From Pseudomonas sp. LS-2 (GTDB lineage: Bacteria; Pseudomonadota; Gammaproteobacteria; Pseudomonadales; Pseudomonadaceae), in assembly GCF_003605735.1 (NCBI RefSeq), contig NZ_QXTJ01000038.1:254-64253 (forward strand): DNA of 64,000 bases, written 5' to 3'. The position numbers were made by a program, and so were the translations under genes. Numbering within the stretch: the first letter of the stretch is position 1; every line of letters starts with the position of its first letter. This document shows positions 43,541 through 53,343 of the stretch, piece after piece. The notes beneath the pieces are model-generated. The model saw nothing but the letters and a program-made list of their open reading frames with translations, did not search any database and had not been told where the DNA came from.

Positions 43541-44251
43541 CTACGACAAAATGCAGAACACCTTGCGCACCGTCTCTTCGCTGCGCCATGCGTTGGTCGC
43601 GCCCTTGGGCACCATCACCGTTTCGCCTGCTCGTACATGATGACTGTCACCCTGCTCTGCGGTGAGGGTCACTGAACCTTCGAGAATGAACATCAGCTCG
43701 CTGTAAGCGGGCTCCACCTGTTTGCGCGCATACGCCTCGCATTGCCACAGGCCGATACGCAGGTTCGCGGCGCTGAACAGGGTTTCGCTCCAGGCGCTCG
43801 GGGTGCCGGTCAGTAGCACATTCGCCGACGGTGGACTGGCCGCCGACAGGGATTGAGACAAGTCGATCCGGATCGGCATTTTCGGCATGTCGGTGCAGGC
43901 TTCCAGCCCCGGAAACGCCATGAACAATCGGCGCAGTTGCCCACGGTGATGCCAGCGAACACGAACGCCACGAGGCACCACGAAGCAGTCACCGGCCCTG
44001 AGTTGCAGATCGAAACCGTCGCCTTGCAAACGCAGTTCGCCCGCTTCGACGATGCCCAGTTCGACCCAGGGAAAATCCTCGATCAACAGATTCGCGCCGA
44101 CGCTGACACTGCTGCCGGTCGCATACCCCTGCAGCGGATCGTGGAAGTTGATCACACGTCCGGCGGCCAGCGGATCGCCTTGCAGGGCAAAGGCTGCGCA
44201 CGGCAACTGCCGGTCGGTGTGAGGCGTGGAGTAAAGCAGGATCGGTGGCAT
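43541..44251 (-). CDS. Bicupin-domain protein
   Basis: The 236-residue protein has two cupin-like halves. The second (about 160-235) carries ELMFILEGSVTLTAEQGDSHHVRAGETVMVPKGATNAW, and the first has GIVEAGELRLQGDGFDLQLRAGDCFVVPRG. This resembles EutQ/YgiD-like or DUF861 cupins that accompany amine oxidases. It begins 14 bases after the FAD oxidoreductase gene, so the two are one operon. Metal ligands are incomplete, and the role may be sensing or isomerisation. Confidence 0.75.
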   Translation of the reverse strand: MPPILLYSTPHTDRQLPCAAFALQGDPLAAGRVINFHDPLQGYATGSSVSVGANLLIEDFPWVELGIVEAGELRLQGDGFDLQLRAGDCFVVPRGVRVRWHHRGQLRRLFMAFPGLEACTDMPKMPIRIDLSQSLSAASPPSANVLLTGTPSAWSETLFSAANLRIGLWQCEAYARKQVEPAYSELMFILEGSVTLTAEQGDSHHVRAGETVMVPKGATNAWRSEETVRKVFCILS

Positions 44252-44265
44252 GGTTTAACGCTCGC

Positions 44266-45549
44266 TCATCGGCCGATGACATCAAGGAACTGCTGCCAGC
44301 CCGCCGCCAGGCGAACGCCCGGTGCGCGGAAGGCGTGCAAGGGAATAGGGTTGAAGTTGTCGCCCGCCAGCAAGCCGAGATCGACCTTCTCGCCCGCCGT
44401 CATCGCCGCCAGTTGTCTGCCCATCCAGGTCGACATCGCAACCCCGCCGCCGTTGTAGCCAATGGCGTAGAAACTGCGCTCGTCCAGTTGCCCGGCATGG
44501 GGCAGATAATCGAGGGTCATCGCCACCAGACCGGACCAGCGATAGGCAATTTTCTGATCGCGCAGCACCGGAAAAACCACGCCCATGCTGCGTTGCAGAT
44601 CGTCGAAGGCGCTGTGCGAGTCGTCTTTGCCGAATGCCCCTCTGCCACCGAAAATCAGGCGATCACCGATGACCCGGAACCAGCGCAGCATGCGCTTGGT
44701 GTCGCCACAGACCTGCCCGCCCGGCATGAGCGTGGCGAGAATGTGCGGGGGCAGCGGGTCGGTGGCAATGATCGCGCTGCGGAACGGAATCAGCCGACGA
44801 TGCAAGGTGTCAGTGACGCGGGTCTGATCCGAATAACCGTTGGTGGCGTAGATCACCTGCCGGGCACTGACTCGTCCCTGCGGCGTCTGCACGATGACGC
44901 GATCACCCTCACGACGGACCTGTTCGGCGGGGCTGTTGATGAACAGTTTCACGCCGCGATCGACGAGGTGCTGAGCCATGCCGCGCGCGTAATTAAGAGG
45001 ATGGATACCGCCTGCCTTGGGGGTCAGCAAGCCCCCGGAGAAAATCGTGGCGCCAGTCATTTCCCGCACCTGATCTGCCGAGATCATCACCGACGACGCG
45101 CCACCGGTTTCACGTTTGATCCAGTTCGCGGTGGACTCAAGACCGCCCAACGCATGAACGTTGTGCGCCGCTGCGATGTGCCCGCCCATGTGCAGGTTGG
45201 CGCCAGTCAGACCAAGGGTTTGGACCGTCTCCACCAGACTGTCCACGGCGGCATAACCGGTGCGGTACATCTGCAAGGCCGTGTCACGGCCGAACCGCGA
45301 CATCAGTGTCGAAAAACCTACGCGAAACTTGGGCGACACCACGCCGCCGTTACGCCCGCTGGCGCCCCAAGCCAGGGTGTTGGCTTCGACGATCAGGGGC
45401 TCGCGCCCACTTTCAGCGATGTGACGAGCTGCCGAGAGGCCGGTATAACCCGCGCCGATGATCACCACGTCGCACTGCCGCTCGCCTTCCAGGGATTGCA
45501 GCGCAGGTGCAGGTTGGGCGGTGGCCGCCCATAAGCTCTGAACAGTCAT
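44266..45549 (-). CDS. FAD-dependent amine oxidoreductase (PuuB-like)
   Basis: The 427-residue DAO-family flavoprotein has the dinucleotide motif DVVIIGAGYTGLSAARHIAESG (about residues 28-49) and WGASGRNGG. The second FAD contact is in YRWSGLVAMTLDYLPHAG. The family includes gamma-glutamylputrescine oxidase and glycine/sarcosine oxidases. With the PotD-type uptake and aminotransferase genes nearby, oxidation of a diamine derivative is plausible. The start ATG 45549 is preceded by GAGATG. The bicupin gene follows in the same operon. Confidence 0.82.
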   Translation of the reverse strand: MTVQSLWAATAQPAPALQSLEGERQCDVVIIGAGYTGLSAARHIAESGREPLIVEANTLAWGASGRNGGVVSPKFRVGFSTLMSRFGRDTALQMYRTGYAAVDSLVETVQTLGLTGANLHMGGHIAAAHNVHALGGLESTANWIKRETGGASSVMISADQVREMTGATIFSGGLLTPKAGGIHPLNYARGMAQHLVDRGVKLFINSPAEQVRREGDRVIVQTPQGRVSARQVIYATNGYSDQTRVTDTLHRRLIPFRSAIIATDPLPPHILATLMPGGQVCGDTKRMLRWFRVIGDRLIFGGRGAFGKDDSHSAFDDLQRSMGVVFPVLRDQKIAYRWSGLVAMTLDYLPHAGQLDERSFYAIGYNGGGVAMSTWMGRQLAAMTAGEKVDLGLLAGDNFNPIPLHAFRAPGVRLAAGWQQFLDVIGR

Positions 45550-45609
45550 GCCGGCATCTCGGATAAATAAGGACTGACGCTCGCCTGAACTGTATGACAC
45601 GCAATGCTC

Positions 45610-45700
45610 TGTAGCAGCGCGGCGTGCCGGCGGTGGCGGTGTATCTGCAATGCATTCATCAACCGATCCATGTCAACCGCCGGCAAGCCGCGCTGCTACA
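45610..45700. repeat. REP-type repeat, TGTAGCAGCGCGGCGTGCCGG variant
   Basis: Inverted arms at both ends (CCGGCAAGCCGCGCTGCTACA at the 3' side) between two minus-strand genes. Confidence 0.85.
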
Positions 45701-45752
45701 GAGTTTTGCCAGCAACACGTCTTGCCTGTTCAGGTCCGAGCGTCGAAAGGAT

Positions 45753-46457
45753 TCAACCCAGTTCTTTTTCTACCGCGTCAGCCAGTTGCGCCAGCGAGGT
45801 GAAGTGGTAGTGCGGTTCGGTGCGCTCGGATTCCAGGGTGCCGCCGGTGCCTTTCTGGGCGAAACGACGTTCGATCCAGCAGGTCTGGTATCCCAGACGC
45901 ATGGCGACGCCAATGTCGTGGTACTGGCTCTGGGCAACGTGGAGGATGTTTTCGAACAAGATGCCTTGGGTTGCCAGCACGCCGCGGGTGTAAGCGAAGA
46001 ACTGCGGATCGGGTTTTTCGAACCGTACGTCATCGACAGTGACGCGCACATCGAATGGCTGATCCAGGGTCTCGGCCATGTGATTCAGAGCCCAGATCTG
46101 CGAGTTGGTGGTCGCCACCAGTTTGAAGTGTTTGCGCAGACGCTTGAGCGCTTCGACCGAATCCGGGAATGCCGGGAAGTTCTTCACTGACTGAGCCAGG
46201 CCTTTGGCGTACTCATCGTTGTCCGGCAGGCCCAGCCTGGAGGCGATGACGTGGTAGCAGCGCTCCAGATCGTCCGGCCACCAGCCCGAATCGGTAGAGG
46301 CACGGGCTTCACGGTAGGCCTTGAGGATGTCGTCATCGCTGCAGGCTTTGCCCGCTTCGCCCGCCACTTCGCGCACATGGGCGAGGATGCCGGCTTCGAA
46401 ATCGATCAGGGTACCGACGACGTCGAACGTCAGGGCTTTGAACTGCTTGAAAGACAT
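45753..46457 (-). CDS. HAD-superfamily, haloacid dehalogenase type II-like hydrolase
   Basis: The 234-residue enzyme has motif I FDVVGTLIDFEAG (nucleophile Asp near residue 12), motif II TTNSQ, the lysine motif EKPDPQFF and motif IV ILHVAQSQYHDIGVA. Members act on 2-haloacids or small phosphate esters. The retained catalytic set contrasts with its degenerate paralogue at 42273. ATG 46457 follows GGAG. It is monocistronic, between a REP element and a LysR gene. Confidence 0.85.
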   Translation of the reverse strand: MSFKQFKALTFDVVGTLIDFEAGILAHVREVAGEAGKACSDDDILKAYREARASTDSGWWPDDLERCYHVIASRLGLPDNDEYAKGLAQSVKNFPAFPDSVEALKRLRKHFKLVATTNSQIWALNHMAETLDQPFDVRVTVDDVRFEKPDPQFFAYTRGVLATQGILFENILHVAQSQYHDIGVAMRLGYQTCWIERRFAQKGTGGTLESERTEPHYHFTSLAQLADAVEKELG

Positions 46458-46599
46458 AGGGCGCTCCGCAAGAAAAGTCGTGAGGATGAAACTGACTGGA
46501 CGGTCCCATTATCTGCCCGCCCTCTCGCGCAATATTCTGTTTTGCCCTGCCCTTAAGGCATAACCTACTGTTTTTCTACTCGACGTACCGCAGCTGTGC

Positions 46600-47547
46600 T
46601 CAACGGCTCGATTCGAGGGTCGCCGCCAGCCCCAGATGAGGGTACAGCGCGTCGATTTCGAGCAGGTCGGCACGCATTTCTTCGATAATCCAGTCGCGCA
46701 CATTTTCCACGATCGGGCGCACCGGACGGTTGCCCGGCACCACCAGACAACAGCGTCGCGAATTGACCCGAAATGTCTCTGCCGCCGGCACCAGTTCGCC
46801 CTTGCACAGTGAATTGGACACCACGTTGAGCCAACCCAGCGCGATGCCCTGGCCAAGCAAGGCTGCCTGCACCACGACCGCATAATCGGAAAACACCAGC
46901 GTGTTGTCCGCGCGCCCGTGCGTCCCGAAAGGCGCTGCCCAGGCACGATCCTGATGGTCCATGCTGATCAGTGTCGGCACCTGTTTTCGACTCCTGCCCT
47001 GCACCACATCCGCCAGGTACTGAGGGTTGCAGACCGGCAGGGTAATCTCCGGAATGACCAGTGTTTCCGTGGCTTTCAGGCTTCCTTCATCGAGATAGCG
47101 CATGCCCAGATCGACGTCCACCAGCGGCCCCCCGATCCTTCCGGACATCAGTTGGTAACGCATGTCGACCGTGGGAAAGCGCTGATTGAAGCGGCTCATG
47201 CGCGGCATCAACCAGTGGGTGGTGAAGGCCGTGGAGACCGACAGCGTGACGGTCTCGATGCCGGTTGCGCGGGCTTCGATTTCGCTGATGGCCGACTCGA
47301 TGGTGCTGAAGCCTTCCTGCACCCGGCGAAACAGAATGCTGCCGCTTTCGGTCAGCCGGGCACCGCCTCGAACACGCTCGAAAAGCTGCACGCCGAGATG
47401 CTCTTCGAGGCGTGACAACATGCGGCTGACGGCCGGCTGACTGACGCACAACTCGTCGGCTGCCCGAGTGAAGCTGCCACAGCGAGCAGCGGCTTCGAAG
47501 ACGAACAGCGAACTGGAGCTGGGGAGTTTTCGACGGAGATTTGACAT
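46600..47547 (-). CDS. LysR-family regulator (GcvA-like)
   Basis: The 315-residue LTTR has a winged helix-turn-helix (about 8-67; GSFTRAADELCVSQPAVSRMLSRLEEHLGVQLFER) and an effector domain. It is divergent from the aldehyde dehydrogenase gene with 149 bases between, the classic LTTR arrangement, so it most likely activates that gene. GcvA-type LTTRs often answer to amines or amino acids. Confidence 0.88.
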   Translation of the reverse strand: MSNLRRKLPSSSSLFVFEAAARCGSFTRAADELCVSQPAVSRMLSRLEEHLGVQLFERVRGGARLTESGSILFRRVQEGFSTIESAISEIEARATGIETVTLSVSTAFTTHWLMPRMSRFNQRFPTVDMRYQLMSGRIGGPLVDVDLGMRYLDEGSLKATETLVIPEITLPVCNPQYLADVVQGRSRKQVPTLISMDHQDRAWAAPFGTHGRADNTLVFSDYAVVVQAALLGQGIALGWLNVVSNSLCKGELVPAAETFRVNSRRCCLVVPGNRPVRPIVENVRDWIIEEMRADLLEIDALYPHLGLAATLESSR

Positions 47548-47696
47548 GACCTCAGATTATGCCTCGCACAACTATTAGTAAATTGTCTGCTGCAAAAAAG
47601 CGCGCCTATTCTTGCGAGCGACTGCATGCAACATTCCAGCCGTCGATCAGCCTCCCCTGATGCACCTCTCTATCATTCGAACGAGACCGCACCCGT

Positions 47697-49124
47697 ATGG
47701 AAAACGCCCTGAAGTTTTATATCGACGGCCGCTGGGTAGACCCATGCGGCAACGACCGCATGGCCGTGATCAACCCGGCCACAGAACAAGCGTTCGGCGA
47801 AATCGCCATGGGCAATCTGGATGACGTAGACGCTGCGGTGAACGCTGCGCGTCGTGCTTTTCCGGCATTCGCCGAGACCTCACCGGCAGAGCGCAGGCGG
47901 TTGCTGGAACGCATACTTGCCGCCTTCATGAACCGTTATGACGAAATCGCTGATGCCGTGATGCAAGAGGTCGGCGCGCCGAAAACCTTGTCCCACGACT
48001 GGCAGGCCGGGATTGGCAAGCGTCATCTGGAACAGTTGCTGCTGACGCTCGACACGTTCGAATTTCAGAAACAACGGGGCACGACGCTGATCAGTCAGGA
48101 GCCAGTCGGTGTGGTGGCGCTGATCACACCGTGGAACTGGCCGATCAATCAGATCGTCTGCAAAGTCGCCCCCGCCCTCGCGGCAGGCTGCACGATGGTG
48201 CTCAAACCCAGTGAGATCGCCCCGATCAACGCGTTGCTCTTCGCCCAGGTGATGCATGAAGCCGGGGTGCCCGCAGGGGTGTTCAACCTGATAAATGGTG
48301 ACGGCCCGACCGTGGGAGCAGCACTCGCGGCGCATCGGGACGTGGACATGGTTTCGTTCACCGGCTCGACCCGCGCCGGCACGGAGATCGCCCGCCTTGC
48401 AGCGCCTACGGTCAAACGCGTGCATCAGGAGTTGGGGGGCAAGTCCGCGAACATTTTGCTCGATGACGTTGACCTTGAGTCAGCGGTGACCTCTGGGGTG
48501 GACAGCTGCTTTGGCAACAGTGGGCAGTCCTGCAATGCGCCGACCCGCATGCTGGTTCCCGGGGCACTGCACGATCAGGCGGTTGAAATCGCCCGCCGTG
48601 CTGCAAAGGCTCACACGCTGGGCGCGCCAGACGATGCAGCTACCCGCATGGGTCCGGTCATCAGCGAACGGCAATTCGATGCGATTCAAAAGATGATCGG
48701 CATTGGCATCGAAGAAGGTGCGCAATTGGTGTGCGGTGGCCTGGGCCGACCGGCTCATCTACCCACGGGCTATTACGTCCAGCCGACGATCTTTGCCAAC
48801 GTCACTCAGGACATGACGATTTCAAGGGAAGAAATCTTTGGCCCGGTGCTGGTCATCCAGCCCTATGAGGCGGATGCAGACGCCGTCAGCATGGCCAACG
48901 ACAGCGTGTTTGGTCTGGCGGCGTACGTGCAATCGCCCGATGTGGAACGCGCTCGAAAGGTGGCATTGCAGATGCGCGCAGGCAGCGTCTACATCAACTA
49001 TCCGAACTGGGACGCCAGCGCGCCATTCGGCGGTTACAAGCAATCAGGCAACGGGCGGGAATATGCCGAGTTCGGTCTGGAAGCGTTTCTGGAAACCAAG
49101 GGGATTGTGGGATGGGGCGCGTGA
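47697..49124 (+). CDS. Aldehyde dehydrogenase family protein
   Basis: The 475-residue NAD-dependent enzyme carries ITPWNWPINQIVCKVAPALAAGC, SFTGSTRAGTEIAR, the base Glu in HQELGGKSAN and the nucleophile Cys in NSGQSCNAPTRM. It oxidises an aldehyde to the acid. The convergent GMC oxidoreductase could supply that aldehyde. Expression is probably under the divergent LysR. Substrate is not determined. Confidence 0.88.
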   Translation: MENALKFYIDGRWVDPCGNDRMAVINPATEQAFGEIAMGNLDDVDAAVNAARRAFPAFAETSPAERRRLLERILAAFMNRYDEIADAVMQEVGAPKTLSHDWQAGIGKRHLEQLLLTLDTFEFQKQRGTTLISQEPVGVVALITPWNWPINQIVCKVAPALAAGCTMVLKPSEIAPINALLFAQVMHEAGVPAGVFNLINGDGPTVGAALAAHRDVDMVSFTGSTRAGTEIARLAAPTVKRVHQELGGKSANILLDDVDLESAVTSGVDSCFGNSGQSCNAPTRMLVPGALHDQAVEIARRAAKAHTLGAPDDAATRMGPVISERQFDAIQKMIGIGIEEGAQLVCGGLGRPAHLPTGYYVQPTIFANVTQDMTISREEIFGPVLVIQPYEADADAVSMANDSVFGLAAYVQSPDVERARKVALQMRAGSVYINYPNWDASAPFGGYKQSGNGREYAEFGLEAFLETKGIVGWGA

Positions 49125-49172
49125 GGGTCGGCTGAGTCGATTGTCTGTAGGAGCCGCACGGCCCCGCAGACC

Positions 49173-49240
49173 TGTAGCAGTCCGGCTTGCCGGCGGTGGC
49201 GATACGACGGACGCCTGCGCCGGCAAGCTGTGCTGCTACA
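49173..49240. repeat. REP-type repeat, TGTAGCAG family
   Basis: Inverted arms TGTAGCAGTCCGGCTTGCCGG and CCGGCAAGCTGTGCTGCTACA between convergent genes. Confidence 0.85.
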
Positions 49241-49295
49241 GACTGAGTGAGGTGAGCCAGAAACGATCAGGATCAGGAGCTCGCGAGCCCATCCG

Positions 49296-51026
49296 CTAGA
49301 TGCCGGAGACCTCGACATCCCGCTGCGCAACGGTCGCTTGGGCCTTGATCAGGTCGGCGATGCGCTCGGCGATCATGATCGTTGGCACGTTAGTGTTCGC
49401 GCAGGGAATCGACGGCATCAACGACGCATCGCACACGCGCAGTCCCTGGACCCCGATCACTCGCCCCTCCCCTGTGGTGACTGCCAGCGGATCATCGGCG
49501 CTTCCCATGCGGCATGTGCCTGATGGATGCCAGGTGCCGCCGACATTGCGCTGCACGAATTCGGTCAGCGCCCGGTCATCGGCCATCAGCTTTTTCAAGG
49601 TAACACCCTGAGTCACCAAGCCATGCACCAGCCATTGACGCAAAGGGCCTGCGACGTCCAGCAACAGACTCAACATCCCCCGCTGCAAGGCATTGAACGC
49701 ACCCGGCATCGCGACTTTCGCCACCCGAGGCGAATAGCTGGAAGGGAACACCACGCTGCGCGCTCCAGCCAGCGCATCCGCCGACAAGGTTTCTGCGCCC
49801 AACCGCAGCGCCTGTTTCAAACGCTCCAGATCCCGAGCATCGGACAACATCTCGAAGCGCACGACCGGCTCGTCGTTCGGGTCGCTGGACGCCAGGCGCA
49901 AACGCCCCCGGGAATAAGATTTATTGACCCAGAAAAACAGGGTGCCCAGACGATATCCAATGGAATGCCAGCCGGAGCGAGACAGGATTGCCCCGTGCAT
50001 GTCACAGGGAACCGTGCCTTGGAGCCCCGACGAAAACCGCACGATGGCCTGCTCGTGATGCTCGTCGGGAAACGCCGTACGCCCCTCGCGATTGAGCAAC
50101 GCAGAGACCGCAATCGATGGATGCTCCATCAGATTCGCCCCCACACCCGGCCGATCACTGACCAAACTGATGCCCAGTGAAATCAGGTCATCGACCGGAC
50201 CAATGCCGCTGCGCAACAGAATGGCCGGACTGTGAATCGCGCCGGCGCAAACGATGACTTCTCTGGCCATCAGCGATTCGACTGCGCCGTCCTGGCCAAT
50301 GATTCTGGCCCCCACTGCGCGCCCGGATTTGATCAGTACGCGGTCTACAAGGCAGTGTGTCTTGATGGTCAGATTGCTGCGACGACGCACTTCGTCGGTC
50401 AGGTAACACACCGAGGTTGGAATCCGGTCACCCTGTTCGCTGACGCCAATGGCGCCGACGAAGACGCCCTCTTCCCACGGGCCATTCTGATCGGGTTTGT
50501 GCGCAAGGCCGCGCCCGCCCAACACGTTCATCACGCCTCGCACGAAGGGCGAAAGCCGCTCAGGCGAGGTGCGTCGAATCCGCAGAGGGCCGCTGTTGCC
50601 ATGCAACGCAGCATGCTGCGGACCCCTGAAATCACTGTCGTTTTCCAGCTTGCGAAAGTACGGCAGGCAGTTGTCCCAATTCCAGCCTTGCGCACCGAGC
50701 GTTTGCCACTCGTCGTAATCGGCAGGCGCCCCTCGATTGGTCATCAGCGCGTTGATCGCCGAACCGCCGCCCAGAATCCGCGCCTGTTCGTATCGACGCT
50801 CGGCGCTGGCCCGATTGCCCATCAAGGCAGTCAGGCGACGCCAGATGTTGCTGACATCCAGGTAGGCGCGCCCCGGATACCGACTGCGAATCGCAGCCGG
50901 CATGGTCCGAGCGCTGATGTCTCGACCCGCCTCGATCAGGCAGACCTGCTTATCCGGATCTTCCGAGAGCCGCGCAGCCAGCACACACCCTGCCGAGCCG
51001 CCGCCGAGTATCAGGTAATCGATCAT
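49296..51026 (-). CDS. GMC-family FAD alcohol/choline dehydrogenase
   Basis: The 576-residue glucose-methanol-choline oxidoreductase has N-terminal FAD motif ILGGGSAGCVLAARLSED, signature LGGGSAINALMTNRG and the second GMC signature GAIHSPAILLRSGIG. The C-terminal catalytic His is in GTWHPSGTCRMG. It oxidises an alcohol to an aldehyde, with a quinone or cytochrome acceptor likely. It begins 15 bases after the binding-protein gene at 51042-52091, so uptake and oxidation of the same compound are probable. Family members range from choline dehydrogenase to polyol dehydrogenases. Confidence 0.87.
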   Translation of the reverse strand: MIDYLILGGGSAGCVLAARLSEDPDKQVCLIEAGRDISARTMPAAIRSRYPGRAYLDVSNIWRRLTALMGNRASAERRYEQARILGGGSAINALMTNRGAPADYDEWQTLGAQGWNWDNCLPYFRKLENDSDFRGPQHAALHGNSGPLRIRRTSPERLSPFVRGVMNVLGGRGLAHKPDQNGPWEEGVFVGAIGVSEQGDRIPTSVCYLTDEVRRRSNLTIKTHCLVDRVLIKSGRAVGARIIGQDGAVESLMAREVIVCAGAIHSPAILLRSGIGPVDDLISLGISLVSDRPGVGANLMEHPSIAVSALLNREGRTAFPDEHHEQAIVRFSSGLQGTVPCDMHGAILSRSGWHSIGYRLGTLFFWVNKSYSRGRLRLASSDPNDEPVVRFEMLSDARDLERLKQALRLGAETLSADALAGARSVVFPSSYSPRVAKVAMPGAFNALQRGMLSLLLDVAGPLRQWLVHGLVTQGVTLKKLMADDRALTEFVQRNVGGTWHPSGTCRMGSADDPLAVTTGEGRVIGVQGLRVCDASLMPSIPCANTNVPTIMIAERIADLIKAQATVAQRDVEVSGI

Positions 51027-51041
51027 GTGCGCACTCCGGCC

Positions 51042-52091
51042 TTACTGGACGAAGGACAGCCAGCGATCCTTGGCCGCAATCCCCGCAGGCGACGCCCACC
51101 ACTCTTCGGACATCATCGCCTGGCGGGCGGCATTGTCCGGCGAGCTAGGCAGTTCTTTGGCTCGTTGATCGGTGATCTTGCCGGTTGCGAAAGCGGCAGG
51201 GTTCCCCGGGCCGTAGTCGATGTACAACGGCAGGTTGGCCTGCAACTCAGGCGACACCGCTTCGTTGACGAACTTCACGGCAGCGGCGTAGTTAGGGGCG
51301 TTTTTCAGGATGCACAGCTGGGTGTTCTGCAGCAGGCCATCGTTGTAGGTGAACGCGACATCGGGGTTGCTTTTCTGCACCGCGCTGGCGCGACCGTTCC
51401 AGATCATCAACATGTCCACTTCACCGTCTGCCAGCAACTGCGCCGATTGACCGCCTGACGTCCACCAGACCGCAATATTGGGTTTGATCTGCTCCAGGCG
51501 TTTGTAGGCGCGGTCGACATCCAGCGGATAGAGTTTGTCTCGGGGGACGCCATCGGACAGCAGCGCGGCTTCCAGGGTACTCATCGGATCGTTGCGCAGC
51601 GCACGGGTGCCGGGGAAGTTTTTCACATCCCAGAACTCGGCCCAGGTCTGAGGAATCTTTTTCAGGGTTTTCGTGTTGTAGCCGATGACCGACGAATAGA
51701 ACTCGTAGGCCACCGAATACGGCGTGCGATAGGCAGCGGGCATGCCCTGCACGTTGGGCATTTTGCTCAGGTCCAGCTTCTCGATCAGCCCTTCGTTGCC
51801 GCCGCGCACGCAGTTGGACGGAGGGGTGTCGATCACGTCCCAGACCGGTTTCTTCGCCTCGCCCTGCGCCTTGACCATCGGCCAGGCGTCCGGCGCGCTG
51901 TCCTGCTTGATGGTCATGTTCAGGGCTTTCGCCGCGGGATCCAGAATGGCTTTGGTCTGCGCTTCCTGATACGCGCCCCCTTGCGAGACGAAGGTGATCT
52001 CGTCGGCCCATGCCGGCACCGCACACGCCACCGACAGGCTCAACAGGGATAAGACGGAACCGAACGCTGCAGTAACAGACAAGGTTTTCAT
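51042..52091 (-). CDS. PotD-type substrate-binding protein, orphan paralogue
   Basis: The 349-residue periplasmic protein is closely similar to the protein at 34620-35672: both begin the mature part with ITFVSQGGAYQEAQ and share WWTSGGQSAQL, SSPDN/ENxxRQA and a WLSFVQ terminus. A signal peptide ends near residue 29 (AWA-DE). It has no permease or ATPase of its own and is followed by a GMC oxidoreductase gene. It may plug into the PotD-type transporter upstream with a different ligand. Confidence 0.87.
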   Translation of the reverse strand: MKTLSVTAAFGSVLSLLSLSVACAVPAWADEITFVSQGGAYQEAQTKAILDPAAKALNMTIKQDSAPDAWPMVKAQGEAKKPVWDVIDTPPSNCVRGGNEGLIEKLDLSKMPNVQGMPAAYRTPYSVAYEFYSSVIGYNTKTLKKIPQTWAEFWDVKNFPGTRALRNDPMSTLEAALLSDGVPRDKLYPLDVDRAYKRLEQIKPNIAVWWTSGGQSAQLLADGEVDMLMIWNGRASAVQKSNPDVAFTYNDGLLQNTQLCILKNAPNYAAAVKFVNEAVSPELQANLPLYIDYGPGNPAAFATGKITDQRAKELPSSPDNAARQAMMSEEWWASPAGIAAKDRWLSFVQ

Positions 52092-52322
52092 GGCAAATCA
52101 TCCTGGACGTAGATTAATTCGGCAGTGCTAAAACCTCGACTGAACACCCTGCACCGCAGTGCCTTGCTCAGGTTTGATCTTATTATTCGACCGAGCGGGA
52201 GCCTTGGACGTTACAAGAGCATGACGGCCGGGGGCAATGCACGATTAGTCAGATAGTCCATGACGTGAGGTTATGCAAAAAAATACCTTTACACCCGCCA
52301 GTCGTTCGACCTGCGCCATCAC

Positions 52323-53234
52323 TCACTTGATGGCGGCAAACGGTAAACGCTCGGTCAGCGCTTGCGCAAGGTAACGGGTAAACACCTGGATGCGCTGCGG
52401 GATATGGCGCCTGTGTTGATACACGGCGAAGATGTCGGCGCGAGGTGCCTGGTGGTCCGTCAATACCGCTTGCAGTCGCCCATTCTCCAGATAGCCCTGA
52501 ACATTCCAGCGCGAGCGCAGGATGAGCCCGTGACCATCCAGCGCCAGGCTCAGCGCCACTTCACCATCGTTGCTCGACAGCGTTCCACTGACCTTGTGCG
52601 AGTAATCCTGGCCATCCTTGCTGAACCGCCAGATCGCGTAATCGCTGCCGAACTGGCGCAGGACAATGCAGTTGTGCTGCGCCAGATCGGCCACTCGGGT
52701 CAGCGCAGGCATAGCCTCAAGGTATCCTGGCGACGCACAGAGGATGCGCGGGTTTTCCAGCAGGCGGATGCCGATCAACCGCGAATCCGGCGGCTCCCCC
52801 ATGCACACCCCGATGTCGAACTGATCATCCAGCAGGCTCAGCGGCTGGCTGGTCAACTCCAGCGAAATTTCAAGGTCCGGGTGCAAACGCGCGAAGCTCG
52901 ACACGATCGGCGCCAGATGCTGACGTCCGAAACCCAGCGTGCCGTTGATTCGCAAGCGCCCCTGCAACGTGGGCTGACGGCTGTTCAGCGCGCTTTCCAG
53001 CTCTTCGAGCTGCCGCAGAATCGGGCGACTGCCCTCCAGATACAGCGTACCTTCCGGCGTCAGCGACAATCGCCGGGTGGTGCGCTGCAGCAACTGCACG
53101 CCCAACCTGGCCTCCAGCTGGCTCAAGCGTTTGCTGACGGCGGGCAGTGACAGCCCCAGATGCCGCGCCACTTCCGTGAGGCTGCCGCGGGTTGCCACCT
53201 GCTGAAAGAAACTCAGGTCATCGATCATGCTCAT
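52323..53234 (-). CDS. LysR-family regulator divergent from ttuC-like gene
   Basis: The 303-residue LTTR has an N-terminal helix-turn-helix (GSLTEVARHLGLSLPAVSKRLSQLEARLGVQLLQR) and a periplasmic-binding-like effector domain. Start 53234 (MSMIDD) lies behind AAGGAAAG. It is divergent from the tartrate/D-malate dehydrogenase gene. The 109-base gap contains an AT-rich near-palindrome (GACTAATTATTAATC, about 53273-53287) that could be its binding site. It probably controls that gene. Confidence 0.88.
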   Translation of the reverse strand: MSMIDDLSFFQQVATRGSLTEVARHLGLSLPAVSKRLSQLEARLGVQLLQRTTRRLSLTPEGTLYLEGSRPILRQLEELESALNSRQPTLQGRLRINGTLGFGRQHLAPIVSSFARLHPDLEISLELTSQPLSLLDDQFDIGVCMGEPPDSRLIGIRLLENPRILCASPGYLEAMPALTRVADLAQHNCIVLRQFGSDYAIWRFSKDGQDYSHKVSGTLSSNDGEVALSLALDGHGLILRSRWNVQGYLENGRLQAVLTDHQAPRADIFAVYQHRRHIPQRIQVFTRYLAQALTERLPFAAIK

Positions 53235-53343
53235 GGATTCTTTCCTTGAAACTAAGAATGGCTTTCCCGGAAGACTAATTATTAATCCAGAGACACTGCA
53301 TACACTGAGACCCGTGCCCCAATCAACCCAAGGAGTCGAATCC

